The notes beneath the pieces were generated by a model. The model was given only the letters and a program-made list of their open reading frames with translations, did not search any database and was not told the DNA's origin. Of a stretch of 64,000 bases of DNA, positions 43,023-53,033 are shown piece by piece. Source of the DNA: Planobacterium oryzisoli (lineage in GTDB: Bacteria > Bacteroidota > Bacteroidia > Flavobacteriales > Weeksellaceae); assembly GCF_015354315.1 (NCBI RefSeq), contig NZ_JADKYY010000001.1, positions 1 to 64,000 of the forward strand, written 5' to 3'. A program made the position numbers and the translations under genes. Each line of letters opens with the position of its first letter. Position 1 is the stretch's first letter.

Positions 43023-44450
43023 ATGAATTCGTACAAAAATCCTTTGGAGGAGCGTTATTCCAGTGAGGAGATGCTTTTTAACTTTTCCCACAACAATAAG
43101 TTCCGCACCTGGCGAAAGCTATGGATTGCTTTGGCAGAGATCCAGAAGGATTTAGGTCTGGATATTACCGAGGCACAGATAAATGAGCTTAAAGCGGCTC
43201 AGGACTTGATTGATTACGATCTGGCTGCCAAGTACGAAAAGAAGTTTCGGCACGATGTAATGGCCCATGTCCACACCTACGGTGATGCTGCCCCAGGAGC
43301 TAAGGGCATTATTCATCTGGGCGCTACATCGGCTTTCGTTGGAGACAACACAGACTTAATTCAGATTCGCGACGGTCTTCTCATACTACGTAAGAAACTG
43401 GTCAACGTGATGGAAAGTCTTAAGGACTTTGCGCTGGAGTATAAGGATCTCCCTACACTGGGATTCACCCATTTTCAACCGGCCCAATTAACCACCGTAG
43501 GAAAGAGAGCCACCTTATGGCTTCAGTCACTTGTTTTGGATTTGGAAGAGATGGAGTTTTTCCTCGATACCTTGCGTTTTCGCGGTGTAAAAGGTACTAC
43601 CGGTACGGCAGCAAGTTTTTTGGAACTCTTCGAGTCGGATTATTCCAAGGTACAGCATCTGGACCGAGAACTTTCCAGAAGGTTTGGATTTGAAAAAGTG
43701 TTTGGCGTTTCGGGTCAGACCTACGACCGTAAAGTAGATGCCAAAGTGGTGGCACTGCTCTCCAATATTGCGCAATCGGCCCATAAGTTTACCAATGATT
43801 TACGTCTGCTCCAGAATCTAAAAGAAATAGAGGAGCCGTTTGAAAAGGACCAAATAGGTTCTTCCGCAATGGCTTATAAAAGAAATCCGATGCGCTCGGA
43901 GCGTATCGGAGCGCTTTCCAAGTATGTTATGTCCCTCTCATCGAGCTCTGCAATGGTGGCTTCCACGCAATGGTTCGAACGCACCCTGGACGACAGTGCA
44001 AACAAACGACTCACCATCCCACAGGCATTTCTGGCCGTGGATGCGATTCTTCTTATCTGGCACAACATCCTGAACGGAATTGTGGTATATCCCAACCGTA
44101 TCAAGAAACATATCATGGAAGAGCTTCCTTTTATGGCTACCGAATACATCATCATGGAAGAGGTCAAGGCTGGAGGTGACCGACAAGAGATCCATGAAAT
44201 TATCCGTCAGCACTCTATGGAAGCAAGCAAGAAGGTTAAGATGGACGGAGAGGAAAACGACCTCTTGGAGCGGATTCTTGCAGATACTACGCTGCGCCTG
44301 GACAAGACCAAGTTGATGCAGGTACTGGACCCTAAGAATTTTATTGGCTTCGCACCCGTCCAGACGCAGGAATTTATTGATAACGAAATAGCGCCTCTGC
44401 TGAAAAAGTACGCTCAGGATCTGGGCATGCAGACCGAACTTAAAGTGTAA
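43023..44450 (+). CDS. purB: Adenylosuccinate lyase
   Basis: A 475-residue member of the fumarase/aspartase superfamily that cleaves SAICAR and adenylosuccinate in purine synthesis. Motifs: HDVMAHVHTYGDAAPGAKGIIHLGATSAFVGDN, GFTHFQPAQLTTVGKRA (with the catalytic-type His), KGTTGTAASF, and the superfamily signature GSSAMAYKRNPMRSERI. The length is that of the longer, human-like PurB form. A terminator-like hairpin separates it from purL. Confidence 0.97.
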   Translation: MNSYKNPLEERYSSEEMLFNFSHNNKFRTWRKLWIALAEIQKDLGLDITEAQINELKAAQDLIDYDLAAKYEKKFRHDVMAHVHTYGDAAPGAKGIIHLGATSAFVGDNTDLIQIRDGLLILRKKLVNVMESLKDFALEYKDLPTLGFTHFQPAQLTTVGKRATLWLQSLVLDLEEMEFFLDTLRFRGVKGTTGTAASFLELFESDYSKVQHLDRELSRRFGFEKVFGVSGQTYDRKVDAKVVALLSNIAQSAHKFTNDLRLLQNLKEIEEPFEKDQIGSSAMAYKRNPMRSERIGALSKYVMSLSSSSAMVASTQWFERTLDDSANKRLTIPQAFLAVDAILLIWHNILNGIVVYPNRIKKHIMEELPFMATEYIIMEEVKAGGDRQEIHEIIRQHSMEASKKVKMDGEENDLLERILADTTLRLDKTKLMQVLDPKNFIGFAPVQTQEFIDNEIAPLLKKYAQDLGMQTELKV

Positions 44451-44455
44451 CCTAC

Positions 44456-44484
44456 ATGCAGTCTTCTGGGCTGCATATTTTTTT
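44456..44484 (+). terminator. Terminator between purB and purL
   Basis: Stem ATGCAG (44456-44461) with CTGCAT (44471-44476), extendable by two more pairs, then seven T. Confidence 0.8.
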
Positions 44485-44537
44485 AAACGGCCTTGTTGTA
44501 AGATGCCATTTATTATTCCCTGTGAGGAAGAACTGCT

Positions 44538-47500
44538 ATGAAAAAAAGAATATTTGTTGAGAAGCGTGGTCTCTTTGATGTAGAAAGTCCTAAAGTGATG
44601 GACGAGATTAAATCGATAGATTCCTCCATCACTGGGGTTAAGGTGTATAATATCTACGATATTTTTGGTATTGAACCTAGCCAGTATGAGAAAGCTCTAT
44701 ACAGCACCTTCGTGGACCCGGTGATGGATCAGCTCCATGAGGAAAATCCTGCCCAGGCCCACTATTTTGCGATGGAATACCTTCCGGGACAGTACGACCA
44801 GAGAGCGGACTCCGCGCAGCAGTGCATTGCACTTCTAACCGGTAATACTACGGCGCAGGTGCGCAGTGGAAAGCTCATTGAAGTACTCGGAGCTTCCAAG
44901 GCGGTGGTAGAGGAGGTGGCAAAGTCTCTAATCAATAAAGTGGAGAGTCAGGAAAAAGACCTTCAGATACTGGAAATCCCGACGCAAAGTACGCCACAAC
45001 CAGTACTCTACCACGAGGGCTTTACTACCTGGGGCCCCAGCGAACTGGAAGCGTTTTACTATCAGGAAGCGTTTTCCTTTGGCCTAGACGACTTGTATCA
45101 TATCCAGAGTTATTTTATTTCTGAGAAGAGAGATCCCTCGCAGACCGAGCTAAAAATGCTAGATACCTACTGGAGTGACCATTGCCGACATACCACCTTT
45201 GAAACGGAGCTTACAGACATTGAATTCCAAGGCCCCTACAAGGAGGTTCTCGAGCGAATCTTTACCCACTACAAGCAGACGCGCAGAGCCTTAGGGCGAG
45301 AGCACCGCTCGATTTCCCTTATGGATATCGGTACTTTAGCTGCTAAATACCTCTACCAGAACGCACAGCTGTCTAACTTGGTAATCTCCGAAGAAATCAA
45401 TGCATGTACGGTAGAAATAGAGGCCGAATACGACGGTAGGAAGGAACCTTGGTACCTTCTCTTTAAAAACGAAACCCATAACCACCCCACCGAGATAGAA
45501 CCCTTTGGGGGTGCTTCGACGTGCCTTGGAGGCGCCATCAGGGATCCCCTCTCGGGACGTTCCTATGTCTACCAAGCGATGCGTCTTTCGGGCGCTGCCA
45601 ATGTGCTGGAACCTCTCGACCAAACCCTCAAGGGCAAACTGCCACAGAGAACCATTTCCAAACAGGCAGCCAACGGATATTCTTCCTATGGAAACCAGAT
45701 CGGACTTGCCACCACACAGGTAAGTGAAATTTACCATCCTGGCTATAAGGCCAAGCGTATGGAAGTAGGGTTTGTAGTTGGGGCCGTACCACAGGATTGG
45801 GTGCGCCGTGAGACGCCTGTGCCTGGTGATAAAGTCATAGTTCTGGGAGGAGCTACCGGAAGAGACGGTGTGGGTGGCGCAACAGGAAGCAGTAAAGAGC
45901 AGGACGAGACCTCCATACACACTCTCTCTACGGAGGTGCAAAAAGGTAATGCGGTCGAGGAGCGCAAGATTCAGCGTCTTTTCCGCAATCCGGAGGTCAC
46001 CAAACTTATTAAAAAATCCAACGATTTTGGTGCAGGGGGAGTGAGCGTGGCCATTGGGGAGATAGCCCAAAGTCTGGAGATTAATCTAGATACCATGCCT
46101 TTGAAGTATGAGGGACTCAATGGTACAGAACTCGCTATTTCCGAATCCCAGGAGCGCATGGCCGTGGTCGTCTCGGCCGGCCAGGAGAAAAAGTTTATTG
46201 AACTGTGTGCAAAGGAGAACATTCACGCCTTCACTATTGCTGAAATCACAGATACCGGAAGGCTGCGTATGTATTGGAGAGGAGAGAAAATTGTAGATCT
46301 AAGCAGGGAATTTCTAGATACCAATGGGTGCAAGAAAGTACAAGCAGCAAAGGTTACCCACCTTAAGCCAGTGCAAAGCATTCCAAAGAGTTTCTCCATG
46401 ACCGCGCTCAAAGAAGAACTTAAGCAACTCAATACTGCCTCCCAGAAAGGCCTAAGTGAAATGTTTGATTCCTCGGTAGGTGCTACCACTGTAGCCATGC
46501 CTTTTGGAGGAACCTTTCAGCAGACGCCCATGGAAGGAAGTGTCCAGACCCTCCCCGTGTTAGGAGCCAGGGACATAGAGACGGTTTCTCTGGCAAGCTG
46601 GGGATTTGACCCCTACCTGTCCGAACAAAATTCTCTGCTCGGCGCCTCGTACGCCGTAGTGGAAAGTGTGGCCAAAGTGGTGGCCATGGGTGGGGAGCGA
46701 AAAAATATACGACTGAGTTTCCAGGAATATTTTGAGAAGCTAGGCACCGACTCCAGTAAATGGGGCAAACCACTCTCTTCGCTACTGGGGGCCTTCGATG
46801 CACAGATGCAACTAGGACTTGCTGCCATAGGCGGAAAAGACAGTATGAGTGGAACGTATCAGGATTTGACTGTTCCTCCGACCCTTATTTCGTTTGCCTG
46901 TGCGCACGGCAGAAAAAGCCATATCATTTCTCCGGAATTTAAATCACCCGGAAACACCCTATACTTCTACCACCACAAAGCACAAAGGGATGCAATGCCT
47001 AACTACGAGGAACTGAAAGAGGTCTACGACCTAGTGCACAAAGCCATTGCAGAGGGGAGCATCGTAGCGGCCAAGACCATTAAAGACGGAGGCCTTGCCG
47101 GCGCACTGTCCGTAATGTCGTTTGGAAACAAATTAGGAGCGAAGGTTACGGCTCAGGAGCAGGTCCTGTTTGAGAAAAACATTGGTTCTTTGGTACTTGA
47201 GGCCCAAGGCGAAATAGACCATCCGCTGCTTAAGAAAATTGGAACGGTCTGCTCTTCTTCACTTTTAGAGATCAATGGGGAAGTGATGGAAATTGATGAT
47301 CTGTTATCAGCTTATACCTCTACTTTTGAGGAGCTCTTTCCCACTAAAGAAAAGACCAGAGTGATTCTAGAGCCACCCGCAGGGAAGGCAACAGGTCTAC
47401 AGGTCGTGATCAAGAAGCATGGCTTTGGAACTCCGCAGGTATTTGCACCTATTTTCCCGGGAACCAACTGTGAATACGAAACCCAGAATGCCTTTGCACA

Positions 47501-48224
47501 GGAGGGCGCCCGCGTGGTTAGTTCCCCACTGGTGAATCTTTCTGCCCAGCATCTCAATGAAAGCATTGCTACTTGGGTAGAACATATAGAGCGTTCGCAG
47601 ATCGTGGTTTTTTCTGGAGGATTTTCTGCAGGGGACGAGCCGGATGGTAGTGCTAAATTCATTGTCAACGTTCTAAAGAACGATCGCATGCAGGATGCCA
47701 TTGCTGCTCTCTTAGAGCGCGACGGGATGATTTTAGGAATTTGCAACGGTTTTCAGGCCCTTGTGAAGTCTGGTTTGCTGCCTTATGGACGCATAAGGGA
47801 TTTAGATCAAAATTCACCGACTCTAGCGCACAATGCCATCGGTCGGCATATCTCCCAGATGGTTCATGTAAAGGTACTCAACGACCAAAGTCCTTGGCTT
47901 ACAGGCGATAAAGGTAAGGTCTTCACAGTCCCTATATCGCACGGAGAGGGCCGTTTCGTTGCCTCGGAGTCGGTGCTTGCATCCTTGTTTGAAGCGGGAC
48001 AGGTGGCAACGCAGTATGTGGATTTGGAAGGACAGGTGGCCCATGGCATGCCTTTCAACCCGAACAATTCGCTTATGGGAATCGAGGGTGTGACTTCAAG
48101 AGACGGAAAAATTTACGGAAGGATGAGTCATCCGGAACGCGTAGCAAAAGGCCTGATGCGCAATATTCCAGGTGCAGACTATCATAATATTTTCCGAAAC
48201 GGCGTACTCTATTTCAAGGGGTAG
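44538..48224 (+). CDS. purL: Phosphoribosylformylglycinamidine synthase, single-chain
   Basis: A 1228-residue enzyme converting FGAR to FGAM in purine synthesis. It is the large form with the PurS-like N-terminus (MKKRIFVEKRGLFDVESPK), two AIRS-type synthase halves (LDTYWSDHCRHTTFETEL, NETHNHPTEIEPFGGASTCLGGAIRD, then GASYAVVESVAKVVAMGGE and GLAAIGGKDSMSGTY), and a C-terminal class I glutaminase (about 960-1228) with IFPGTNCEYETQNAF, FSGGFSAGDEPDG, nucleophile Cys in ILGICNGFQALVKSG, and ISHGEGRF plus a late His. All domains look intact. The purB gene is directly upstream. No clear -7 box is visible in the 53-base gap after the hairpin. Confidence 0.97.
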   Translation: MKKRIFVEKRGLFDVESPKVMDEIKSIDSSITGVKVYNIYDIFGIEPSQYEKALYSTFVDPVMDQLHEENPAQAHYFAMEYLPGQYDQRADSAQQCIALLTGNTTAQVRSGKLIEVLGASKAVVEEVAKSLINKVESQEKDLQILEIPTQSTPQPVLYHEGFTTWGPSELEAFYYQEAFSFGLDDLYHIQSYFISEKRDPSQTELKMLDTYWSDHCRHTTFETELTDIEFQGPYKEVLERIFTHYKQTRRALGREHRSISLMDIGTLAAKYLYQNAQLSNLVISEEINACTVEIEAEYDGRKEPWYLLFKNETHNHPTEIEPFGGASTCLGGAIRDPLSGRSYVYQAMRLSGAANVLEPLDQTLKGKLPQRTISKQAANGYSSYGNQIGLATTQVSEIYHPGYKAKRMEVGFVVGAVPQDWVRRETPVPGDKVIVLGGATGRDGVGGATGSSKEQDETSIHTLSTEVQKGNAVEERKIQRLFRNPEVTKLIKKSNDFGAGGVSVAIGEIAQSLEINLDTMPLKYEGLNGTELAISESQERMAVVVSAGQEKKFIELCAKENIHAFTIAEITDTGRLRMYWRGEKIVDLSREFLDTNGCKKVQAAKVTHLKPVQSIPKSFSMTALKEELKQLNTASQKGLSEMFDSSVGATTVAMPFGGTFQQTPMEGSVQTLPVLGARDIETVSLASWGFDPYLSEQNSLLGASYAVVESVAKVVAMGGERKNIRLSFQEYFEKLGTDSSKWGKPLSSLLGAFDAQMQLGLAAIGGKDSMSGTYQDLTVPPTLISFACAHGRKSHIISPEFKSPGNTLYFYHHKAQRDAMPNYEELKEVYDLVHKAIAEGSIVAAKTIKDGGLAGALSVMSFGNKLGAKVTAQEQVLFEKNIGSLVLEAQGEIDHPLLKKIGTVCSSSLLEINGEVMEIDDLLSAYTSTFEELFPTKEKTRVILEPPAGKATGLQVVIKKHGFGTPQVFAPIFPGTNCEYETQNAFAQEGARVVSSPLVNLSAQHLNESIATWVEHIERSQIVVFSGGFSAGDEPDGSAKFIVNVLKNDRMQDAIAALLERDGMILGICNGFQALVKSGLLPYGRIRDLDQNSPTLAHNAIGRHISQMVHVKVLNDQSPWLTGDKGKVFTVPISHGEGRFVASESVLASLFEAGQVATQYVDLEGQVAHGMPFNPNNSLMGIEGVTSRDGKIYGRMSHPERVAKGLMRNIPGADYHNIFRNGVLYFKG

Positions 48225-48240
48225 AGCACAGCCCACTGTT

Positions 48241-48615
48241 TTACCGCAGTAAAAGAGCTGCAACGTAGGGGTAGTATACTACAACTCCTACAATGAGTGC
48301 CAGTGCGGCGCAGAGTAAAACAGCTCCTGCGCATAGGTCCTTCACAAGACCTATGATGGGATGGTGGGAAGGATGCAAAGCGTCGCAGAGTTTTTCTACC
48401 GCCGTATTAAGTGTCTCGGCAAAGAGAACCAAAAGACAGACCGAGAGAATCATCAATGTCTTTAAAAGCGGTACTTCTAGTACTACGATCAGTACAAGAT
48501 TTAGTAGAAGAGCTGCCACCTCAATCTGAAAATTCCGCTCAGAGCGTAGAAGGTGTACAAGGCCCGACAAGGCATTGCTTAGGCTGCTGGCAAAGGAAGT
48601 TTTTTTACTGCGCAT
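48241..48615 (-). CDS. dgkA: Diacylglycerol/undecaprenol kinase (DgkA type)
   Basis: A 124-residue integral membrane kinase. Pattern: SNALSGLVHLLRSERNFQIEV (amphipathic helix), three membrane helices, and the catalytic VLFAETLNTAVEKLCDALHP with Glu-x-x-Asn-Thr-Ala-x-Glu. It phosphorylates diacylglycerol or undecaprenol. Convergent with purL (16 bases between stops), divergent from dnaN. Confidence 0.94.
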   Translation of the reverse strand: MRSKKTSFASSLSNALSGLVHLLRSERNFQIEVAALLLNLVLIVVLEVPLLKTLMILSVCLLVLFAETLNTAVEKLCDALHPSHHPIIGLVKDLCAGAVLLCAALALIVGVVVYYPYVAALLLR

Positions 48616-48721
48616 AGAGTAAAGATAAGAGATTTATAGAGACTGGAAACAGGCAGAGAGTTCTGCGGCTTGAATCCTAAAAAGTAAATGTTTCCTATGG
48701 TCTAATGTAGAGTCAATTTGT

Positions 48722-48729
48722 TATATTTG
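48722..48729 (+). promoter_or_regulatory. -7 box (TATATTTG) for dnaN
   Basis: Exact TAnnTTTG match 19 bases before the dnaN ATG. Confidence 0.65.
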
Positions 48730-48748
48730 TAAAAATTAATTCAAATCT

Positions 48749-49876
48749 ATGAAGTTTATTGTTTCAAGTGGAGAACTGCAAAAAGCGCTTCAAACCGTCA
48801 GTGGAGTGATATCCAATTCACAATCCCGGCCTATCCTGGAAAACTATCTGTTCACACTGGAGCAGAACAGTCTTCAGATTACTGCATCGGACGGGGAGAC
48901 TACGCTGGTTACTTCCCTTGAGGTAAAGTCCGAGAACAGCGGAAAGATAGCTGTACCGGCAAAAATATTTCAGGACTTTTTAAAAACCTACGGCGAGCAG
49001 CCGCTGACCCTTTCGGTAAAAGACAATCCAGAATCGGGAGGAAGCTTACTTGAGATTCTTGACGAGAAGGACAATTTCGCCGTGGCGCTTGACAATGCCG
49101 AGGACTACCCTGAACTTCCTGAATTTGATGCGGCGCGCAGTGTGACCCTTCCGGCGGGAGTGCTCTCAGAGGCACTGTCCAATACCCTTTTTGCCACTTC
49201 CAACGATTCGCTTCGCCCGATGATGACCGGAGTACTTTTCCAGTTTACGGAGAACGAAACCAATTTTGTTTCCACGGATTCCCACCGCCTGGTGGTATAC
49301 AGCCGCAAAGACTTGGTAGCCGAACCTATGGAATTCATCCTACCTAAGAAGCCCCTGAGCCTTTTCAGAGGTATACTTTCCAATTCCTCAGAGGATGTTG
49401 TGATCGAATTCAGTGATAATATGGCTAAATTTTCCTTCTCCACTCATGTATGGATTTGTAGGCTGATTGACGGGAAGTTCCCTAATTATGCTGCGGTTAT
49501 TCCTAAGGAAAGTCCTAATGTGCTTATAATCAATCGTAATTTATTGCTCGGCGCTATTCGTAGAGCATCCATCATGTCCAATAAGTCTACTAATCAAGTT
49601 CGTTTCAAGCTTTCAGGCAATATTCTACACCTTCATGCGGAGGATACCGAGTTTGCAAATAAAGCGGACATGCAGATTCCTTGTGATTACAATGGTGAGG
49701 ATATCAATATAGGGTTCAGTTCGAAGTTTCTAACGGAAATGCTAACAGTATTGACTTCGGAGGATATTACCATGAAACTTTCCCAGCCAAACCGTCCGGG
49801 AATTGTAGAACCTCTTGATGGACTGGAGCAGAGTGAGCATCTTTTAATGCTATCCATGCCTGTGATCGGCATGTAA
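48749..49876 (+). CDS. dnaN: DNA polymerase III beta sliding clamp
   Basis: A 375-residue processivity clamp with three repeated clamp domains. Motifs: MKFIVSSGELQKALQTVSGVI, SRPILENYLFTLEQ, RPMMTGVLFQF, STDSHRLVVYSRKD, and the C-terminal VLTSEDITMKLSQPNRPGIVEPL ending MLSMPVIGM, the conserved hydrophobic cleft region that binds polymerases. Not located with dnaA or recF here, as in other Flavobacteriia. Monocistronic with a perfect terminator. Confidence 0.97.
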   Translation: MKFIVSSGELQKALQTVSGVISNSQSRPILENYLFTLEQNSLQITASDGETTLVTSLEVKSENSGKIAVPAKIFQDFLKTYGEQPLTLSVKDNPESGGSLLEILDEKDNFAVALDNAEDYPELPEFDAARSVTLPAGVLSEALSNTLFATSNDSLRPMMTGVLFQFTENETNFVSTDSHRLVVYSRKDLVAEPMEFILPKKPLSLFRGILSNSSEDVVIEFSDNMAKFSFSTHVWICRLIDGKFPNYAAVIPKESPNVLIINRNLLLGAIRRASIMSNKSTNQVRFKLSGNILHLHAEDTEFANKADMQIPCDYNGEDINIGFSSKFLTEMLTVLTSEDITMKLSQPNRPGIVEPLDGLEQSEHLLMLSMPVIGM

Positions 49877-49900
49877 GGAATACTCCCAAACAAACTAATG

Positions 49901-49928
49901 AGATCCGAACCCACGTTCGGATCTTTTG
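49901..49928 (+). terminator. Intrinsic terminator of dnaN
   Basis: Perfect 10-base stem (49901-49910 with 49915-49924, loop CCAC) followed by TTTTG. Confidence 0.9.
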
Positions 49929-50006
49929 TATTTTGGAGGCATAATTTTCCTGTGTGCCCTAAATTCACGATATTTGCACTCGAAATTAACGCAAAACACA
50001 GACTGC

Positions 50007-52409
50007 ATGAAGATCTCCAGTAACTGGCTAAAAGATTATATAACAACGGACCTCAAGACCGAACGTATTGGGGAACTTCTCACCGACATAGGCCTGGAAG
50101 TGGAAGGTATCACTCCGTACGAGAGCATCCCTGGAGGGCTTTCTGGAGTGCTGGTAGGGAAGGTACTCACCTGTCAAAAGCACCCCAATGCAGACAAACT
50201 AAATACCACAACGGTAGATGTGGGTGGAGGGGAAATTCTTTCCATTGTCTGTGGAGCGCCCAACGTGGCTGCAGGCCAAACCGTGGCAGTGGCAACGGTA
50301 GGTACAACTTTGTATGGCGACCAAGGACAGGAACTGGTAATCAAGGAAGCTAAAATCCGCGGAGAGAAGTCCCAAGGGATGCTCTGCTCGGAGAAGGAAC
50401 TTTCCCTTGGCGAAGACCAAAGCGGTATACTAGTTCTGGATCCCGCCAAGTACCAGGTAGGTACGCCTCTTTCACAGTACTTTGATTTGGTTTCGGATCA
50501 GATTCTTGAAATTGGACTTACTCCAAACCGCACCGACGCCATGTCCCATTACGGTGTGGCACGGGATCTTCACGCCTATCTCACATCGAACGCCTTAAAA
50601 TCCCAACTGGAAAAGCCTTCTAAATTCTCCCTGGAATCAGAAGGTGAGAGCGGTATTTCATTAGTAGTGGAGGATAGTGAATTAGCACCACGTTATCTAG
50701 GCGCCGTGCTTGAGAACGTAACCGTAGAGGAATCACCAGAGTGGCTCCAAAACCGACTCCGCTCTATAGGTCTTGCACCGATAAACAACGTAGTAGATAT
50801 TACCAACTATATCCTGCACAGTGTGGGACAACCACTTCATGCATTCGATGCTGCGAAAATAAAAAAAGCGCAGGTACGGGTTGGAACAGTTCCTAATGGA
50901 ACGCTTTTTACCACACTCGACGGCGTGGAGCGTATACTTCAGGGTACGGAGATACTTATTAAGGACGGTGAAAATAACCCACTCTGTATTGCCGGTGTTT
51001 TTGGTGGAAAAAATTCTGGAGTGGAGAGTTCCACTACCACGGTCTTTTTGGAAAGTGCCTACTTTGACCCCGTTGCAGTACGTAAAGCAGCTAAGGCCCA
51101 TGGTCTTAGTACCGATGCCTCATTTCGATTTGAGCGCGGGGTAGATCCGGAAATGGTTCGCAGCGCCCTGGGCATGGCGGTACACCTTATACAGGAGATT
51201 GCAGGAGGTTCCCTTGTTGGAAGCATTCTGGAAGCCGATACGCTATCCGACACAGGGCATTATGTGGTTCTTCGTTACTCCATGTTGGATCTGATCTTAG
51301 GAGTAAAGATACACCGCGAGAAGGTCAAAGAAATTCTTCGTTCTTTGGAGATTGTTATACTCAATGAGATCACTAACGGACTGGAACTTCAGGTACCTGC
51401 TTTCAAAGCGGATGTCACCCGCGAGATCGATGTAATCGAGGAGGTACTTCGCATTTACGGCTACAATAAAGTAGAGGCACCTTCAAAATTTAATTTCACG
51501 CCGCATAAAAAAGAGAAATCAACCAAGGAGCAGCTGGAGAATTATCTTGCGCGGATGCTTCAAGGAAATGGTTTTTTCGAAGTGATGAATAACTCCCTCA
51601 CCTCCCTAAAAGATACTCCTAAAGCAGTAAAATTATTAAATCCCCTCTCCAATGAGCTGGCTATGATGCGCCAATCTTTACTGGAAGGTTTGCTGGAGAA
51701 CGCCGCATACAACAGCAACCGTAAGTCTTCGGACCTTAAGTTATTCGAACTGGGTAAGATTTATTATAAAGAGGATGGTTACCAGGAAAGAAAGCAGCTT
51801 GCACTACTACTTACCGGTAAAGAAAATACAGAGAACTGGATACAGAAGAAGGTAGTGAGTGACTTTTACTATCTGAAGTCTTATGTACTGCTTCTTTTAG
51901 AGAAACTCACCCTTCCATTGGAGGAAGAGCATCTTGAAGACAGCCGTTTTGTCCAAGGACTCCAGATCCAGGCCCAGGGTAAAACGCTGGCCCGGATGGG
52001 GCAAGTTTCCACTGCACTGTGTAAGGAATTTGACCTGGCACAGGACTGTTTTTATGCAGAGCTAGAGCTTGAGAATCTCCACAGTTTGCTTTTAGAAACG
52101 CAGCTGAAGTTCCGGACCCTTCCGAAATTTAATGCGGTACGAAGGGATCTTGCTCTACTGGTGGATTCCACTACTACGTTTGGGGAACTGCAAAAGGCAT
52201 CATACAGTATTAATTCGCCGTATTTACGCTCTGTGGGGCTTTTCGATGTATACGAAGGGGCAAACCTCCCAGAGGGAAAAAAATCCTATGCGCTGAACTT
52301 TTCTTTGCTTAGTGAAGAAAAGACCCTAGAAGAAAAGGAAATCGCACAGGTGATGCAGCAACTTGTTGCACTCTTCGAAAAGAAATTTACGGCGCAGCTA
52401 AGAGGGTAG
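50007..52409 (+). CDS. pheT: Phenylalanine--tRNA ligase beta subunit
   Basis: An 800-residue subunit that pairs with PheS. Domain order: N-terminal MKISSNWLKDYITTDLKTE, tRNA-binding OB fold (about 40-150, VGKVLTCQKHPNADKLNTTTVDVG), B3/B4 editing domain (about 205-395, LTPNRTDAMSHYGVARDLHAY and GVFGGKNSGVESSTTTVFLES), B5, the class II-like core, and the C-terminal FDX-ACB anticodon-binding domain (about 705-800, LPKFNAVRRDLALLVD). The start is ATG 50007; a longer frame lacks homology. A near-consensus -7 box GATATTTG is at 49969-49976. pheS is not in the window. Confidence 0.96.
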   Translation: MKISSNWLKDYITTDLKTERIGELLTDIGLEVEGITPYESIPGGLSGVLVGKVLTCQKHPNADKLNTTTVDVGGGEILSIVCGAPNVAAGQTVAVATVGTTLYGDQGQELVIKEAKIRGEKSQGMLCSEKELSLGEDQSGILVLDPAKYQVGTPLSQYFDLVSDQILEIGLTPNRTDAMSHYGVARDLHAYLTSNALKSQLEKPSKFSLESEGESGISLVVEDSELAPRYLGAVLENVTVEESPEWLQNRLRSIGLAPINNVVDITNYILHSVGQPLHAFDAAKIKKAQVRVGTVPNGTLFTTLDGVERILQGTEILIKDGENNPLCIAGVFGGKNSGVESSTTTVFLESAYFDPVAVRKAAKAHGLSTDASFRFERGVDPEMVRSALGMAVHLIQEIAGGSLVGSILEADTLSDTGHYVVLRYSMLDLILGVKIHREKVKEILRSLEIVILNEITNGLELQVPAFKADVTREIDVIEEVLRIYGYNKVEAPSKFNFTPHKKEKSTKEQLENYLARMLQGNGFFEVMNNSLTSLKDTPKAVKLLNPLSNELAMMRQSLLEGLLENAAYNSNRKSSDLKLFELGKIYYKEDGYQERKQLALLLTGKENTENWIQKKVVSDFYYLKSYVLLLLEKLTLPLEEEHLEDSRFVQGLQIQAQGKTLARMGQVSTALCKEFDLAQDCFYAELELENLHSLLLETQLKFRTLPKFNAVRRDLALLVDSTTTFGELQKASYSINSPYLRSVGLFDVYEGANLPEGKKSYALNFSLLSEEKTLEEKEIAQVMQQLVALFEKKFTAQLRG

Positions 52410-52508
52410 TACTTTCGTAGCTGTAAGAACTGGAAGGCAAGTGGCATGTGCTTTGTAACGGTAGTCTCAGAGCGTCTGATTTACAATAGGCATTCCGTTT
52501 TTATTTCT

Positions 52509-52516
52509 TAAATTTG
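52509..52516 (+). promoter_or_regulatory. -7 box (TAAATTTG) for the META lipoprotein gene
   Basis: Exact TAnnTTTG match 16 bases before the ATG at 52533. Confidence 0.65.
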
Positions 52517-52532
52517 AATTAAATACCTGTTT

Positions 52533-52940
52533 ATGAAAAAAGTACTGTTGTTCGCACTGTTATTTGTGCTTGTAGTTTCGTGTAATGTACTCCCATCGGG
52601 AAGTAAGGTAGGTTCTAAACAAGTAGCGATCAGTTCCACGCAGTGGCAACTGGCGGACCAGGTAAAAGGCAAGACGCCCACCCTTATTCTCGAGCAGGAC
52701 CGCATCTCAGGAAATGCGGGATGTAATAATTATTTCGGTACGCTTTCTCTCAACGCCTCTAATGGTGGTTTTTCCGTAACTCGTATAGGCTCGACAAAAA
52801 TGGCTTGTGAGGATATGATGACTGAAACAAACTTTCTGCAGGCTCTTTCCCAGGTGGATACCTATGTTGTGAATCAGGGAGTACTTGAGCTCTATAAGGG
52901 CAATTTGCTGTTGATGAAATTCAATCGTTTTACTCCATAG
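52533..52940 (+). CDS. META-domain lipoprotein (HslJ-like)
   Basis: A 135-residue lipoprotein (MKKVLLFALLFVLVVSC, Cys17). The single META domain shows STQWQLADQ, TLILEQDRISGNAGCNNYFG, RIGSTKMACEDMMTETNFLQALSQVDTYVV and LELYKGNLLLMKFNR. META/HslJ proteins are linked to motility or stress resistance in other bacteria; molecular role unknown. Single gene sharing a bidirectional terminator with the opposite-strand acidic protein. Confidence 0.92.
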   Translation: MKKVLLFALLFVLVVSCNVLPSGSKVGSKQVAISSTQWQLADQVKGKTPTLILEQDRISGNAGCNNYFGTLSLNASNGGFSVTRIGSTKMACEDMMTETNFLQALSQVDTYVVNQGVLELYKGNLLLMKFNRFTP

Positions 52941-52978
52941 ATTTTCTTTAGTGGGCTTTTGTCCACACTCCATAAAAG

Positions 52979-53012
52979 AAGGCCAACCTTAATGAATTTA
53001 GGGTTGGCCTTT
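52979..53012. terminator. Bidirectional terminator between META gene and acidic protein gene
   Basis: Stem AAGGCCAACC (52979-52988) pairs with GGTTGGCCTT (53002-53011), 13-base loop, between two convergent genes. Confidence 0.82.
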
Positions 53013-53033
53013 GTGTATGAATTCGTAGGGAAA

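Noticed and set aside
45336-46070. A 244-codon reverse-strand frame inside purL
   Set aside because: Fully overlapped by conserved PurL motifs; no family resemblance and no promoter-like leader.
49926-50006. Longer N-terminus for pheT
   Set aside because: It overlaps the dnaN terminator tail and the pheT promoter region; the family N-terminus is MKISSNWLKDY at 50007.
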